A stretch of DNA of 64,000 nucleotides from contig NZ_JXLL01000003.1 of assembly GCF_001316435.1 (NCBI RefSeq), positions 1 to 64,000 of the forward strand. Reading direction: 5' to 3'. The notes under the pieces were generated by a model. It searched no databases and had not been told where the DNA came from. It was given only the letters and a program-made list of their open reading frames with translations. Position numbers and translations under genes: made by a program. The stretch comes from Caloranaerobacter sp. TR13. Lineage in GTDB: Bacteria; Bacillota; Clostridia; Tissierellales; Thermohalobacteraceae. This document shows, one piece after another, positions 63,825 through 64,000 of this stretch. Each line of letters opens with the position of its first letter. Positions within the stretch are counted from its first letter, which is position 1.

Positions 63825-64000
63825 TTTTGCTCCCCCTTTTTTATTTTTCAAATATATTTTGATAAAAAATATTTATAAAGCCTTTCCACACACCCCCTCA
63901 AAATTTATTCTCTAAGAAAAATATTTATGCCATTTGCTAAATTATGACCTAAGTATAACTTCGTATTTGTATTTGTCACTTCTATAGATAGCTTTTGTAT

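Overview
The window is AT-rich (about 30% G+C by eye) DNA from a low-GC, anaerobic, spore-former-like Firmicute, most likely a member of the Clostridia or Tissierellia. This rests on AGGAGG-type ribosome sites, S-layer-homology (SLH) surface proteins, an oxygen-independent style glp locus with GlpP and a DUF1667 protein, a Clostridium-type CoA transferase and MurJ/CpsBD-type envelope genes. No rRNA, tRNA, CRISPR or prophage was seen. Almost all genes lie on the minus strand; the plus strand carries only a LysR regulator, a YeiH-type transporter, a SatP-type acetate transporter and one tiny membrane protein.

Layout. 0.1-1.5 kb: an SLH-anchored lytic transglycosylase, followed by a gene-free stretch rich in decayed micro-repeats and holding a perfect 30-bp palindrome. 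2.0-10.0 kb: a glycerol catabolic locus, with a pair of small homologous membrane proteins (glycerol uptake), glycerol kinase, a three-gene anaerobic glycerol-3-phosphate dehydrogenase, GlpP antiterminator and a PAS-containing sigma-54 activator. A -24/-12 promoter precedes the uptake/kinase genes, and a consensus sigma-A promoter plus a terminator leader precedes the dehydrogenase genes. 10.2-22.1 kb: phosphohexomutase, a TIM-barrel protein, LysR-YeiH, an Old Yellow Enzyme type reductase, asnB-glnA, manA and fabZ. 22.2-31.1 kb: two paralogous anchored acidic proteins of unknown role flank an operon for a YfcC carrier, two M20 deacylases and a CoA transferase, with an IclR regulator. Two copies of a 56-bp inverted-repeat element lie here. 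31.2-35.7 kb: two SLH proteins, one with an internal A-B-A-B duplication.

35.7-59.1 kb: a large extracellular polysaccharide locus. Its parts are two Wzz chain-length proteins, the CpsD kinase and CpsB phosphatase, a membrane 4,6-dehydratase, a MurJ/Wzx flippase, a Wzy polymerase, an initiating sugar transferase, two GT4 glycosyltransferases, a PIG-L deacetylase beside a sugar formyltransferase, and a 990-residue ligase fused to sugar-binding-like modules. It also has a WbpA-WbpB-WbpE style diamino-uronic acid pathway, whose expected acetyltransferase is replaced by an LpxD-like acyltransferase next to a PhaJ-like (R)-enoyl-CoA hydratase. The locus shows decay: a nested IS3 remnant at 43.5-44.4 kb and a scrap of an epimerase gene at 52.0-52.1 kb. 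59.4-63.8 kb: an N-acetylglucosamine operon (PTS IIBC, NagA, NagB) with an uncharacterised TIM-barrel protein as its last gene.

The most novel proposals are (i) (R)-3-hydroxyacylation of a diamino-uronic acid in a Gram-positive-type polysaccharide, made by coupling PhaJ to an LpxD-like enzyme, and (ii) a GlpF-independent glycerol uptake pair under sigma-54 control, with a separate GlpP-type leader on the dehydrogenase operon.
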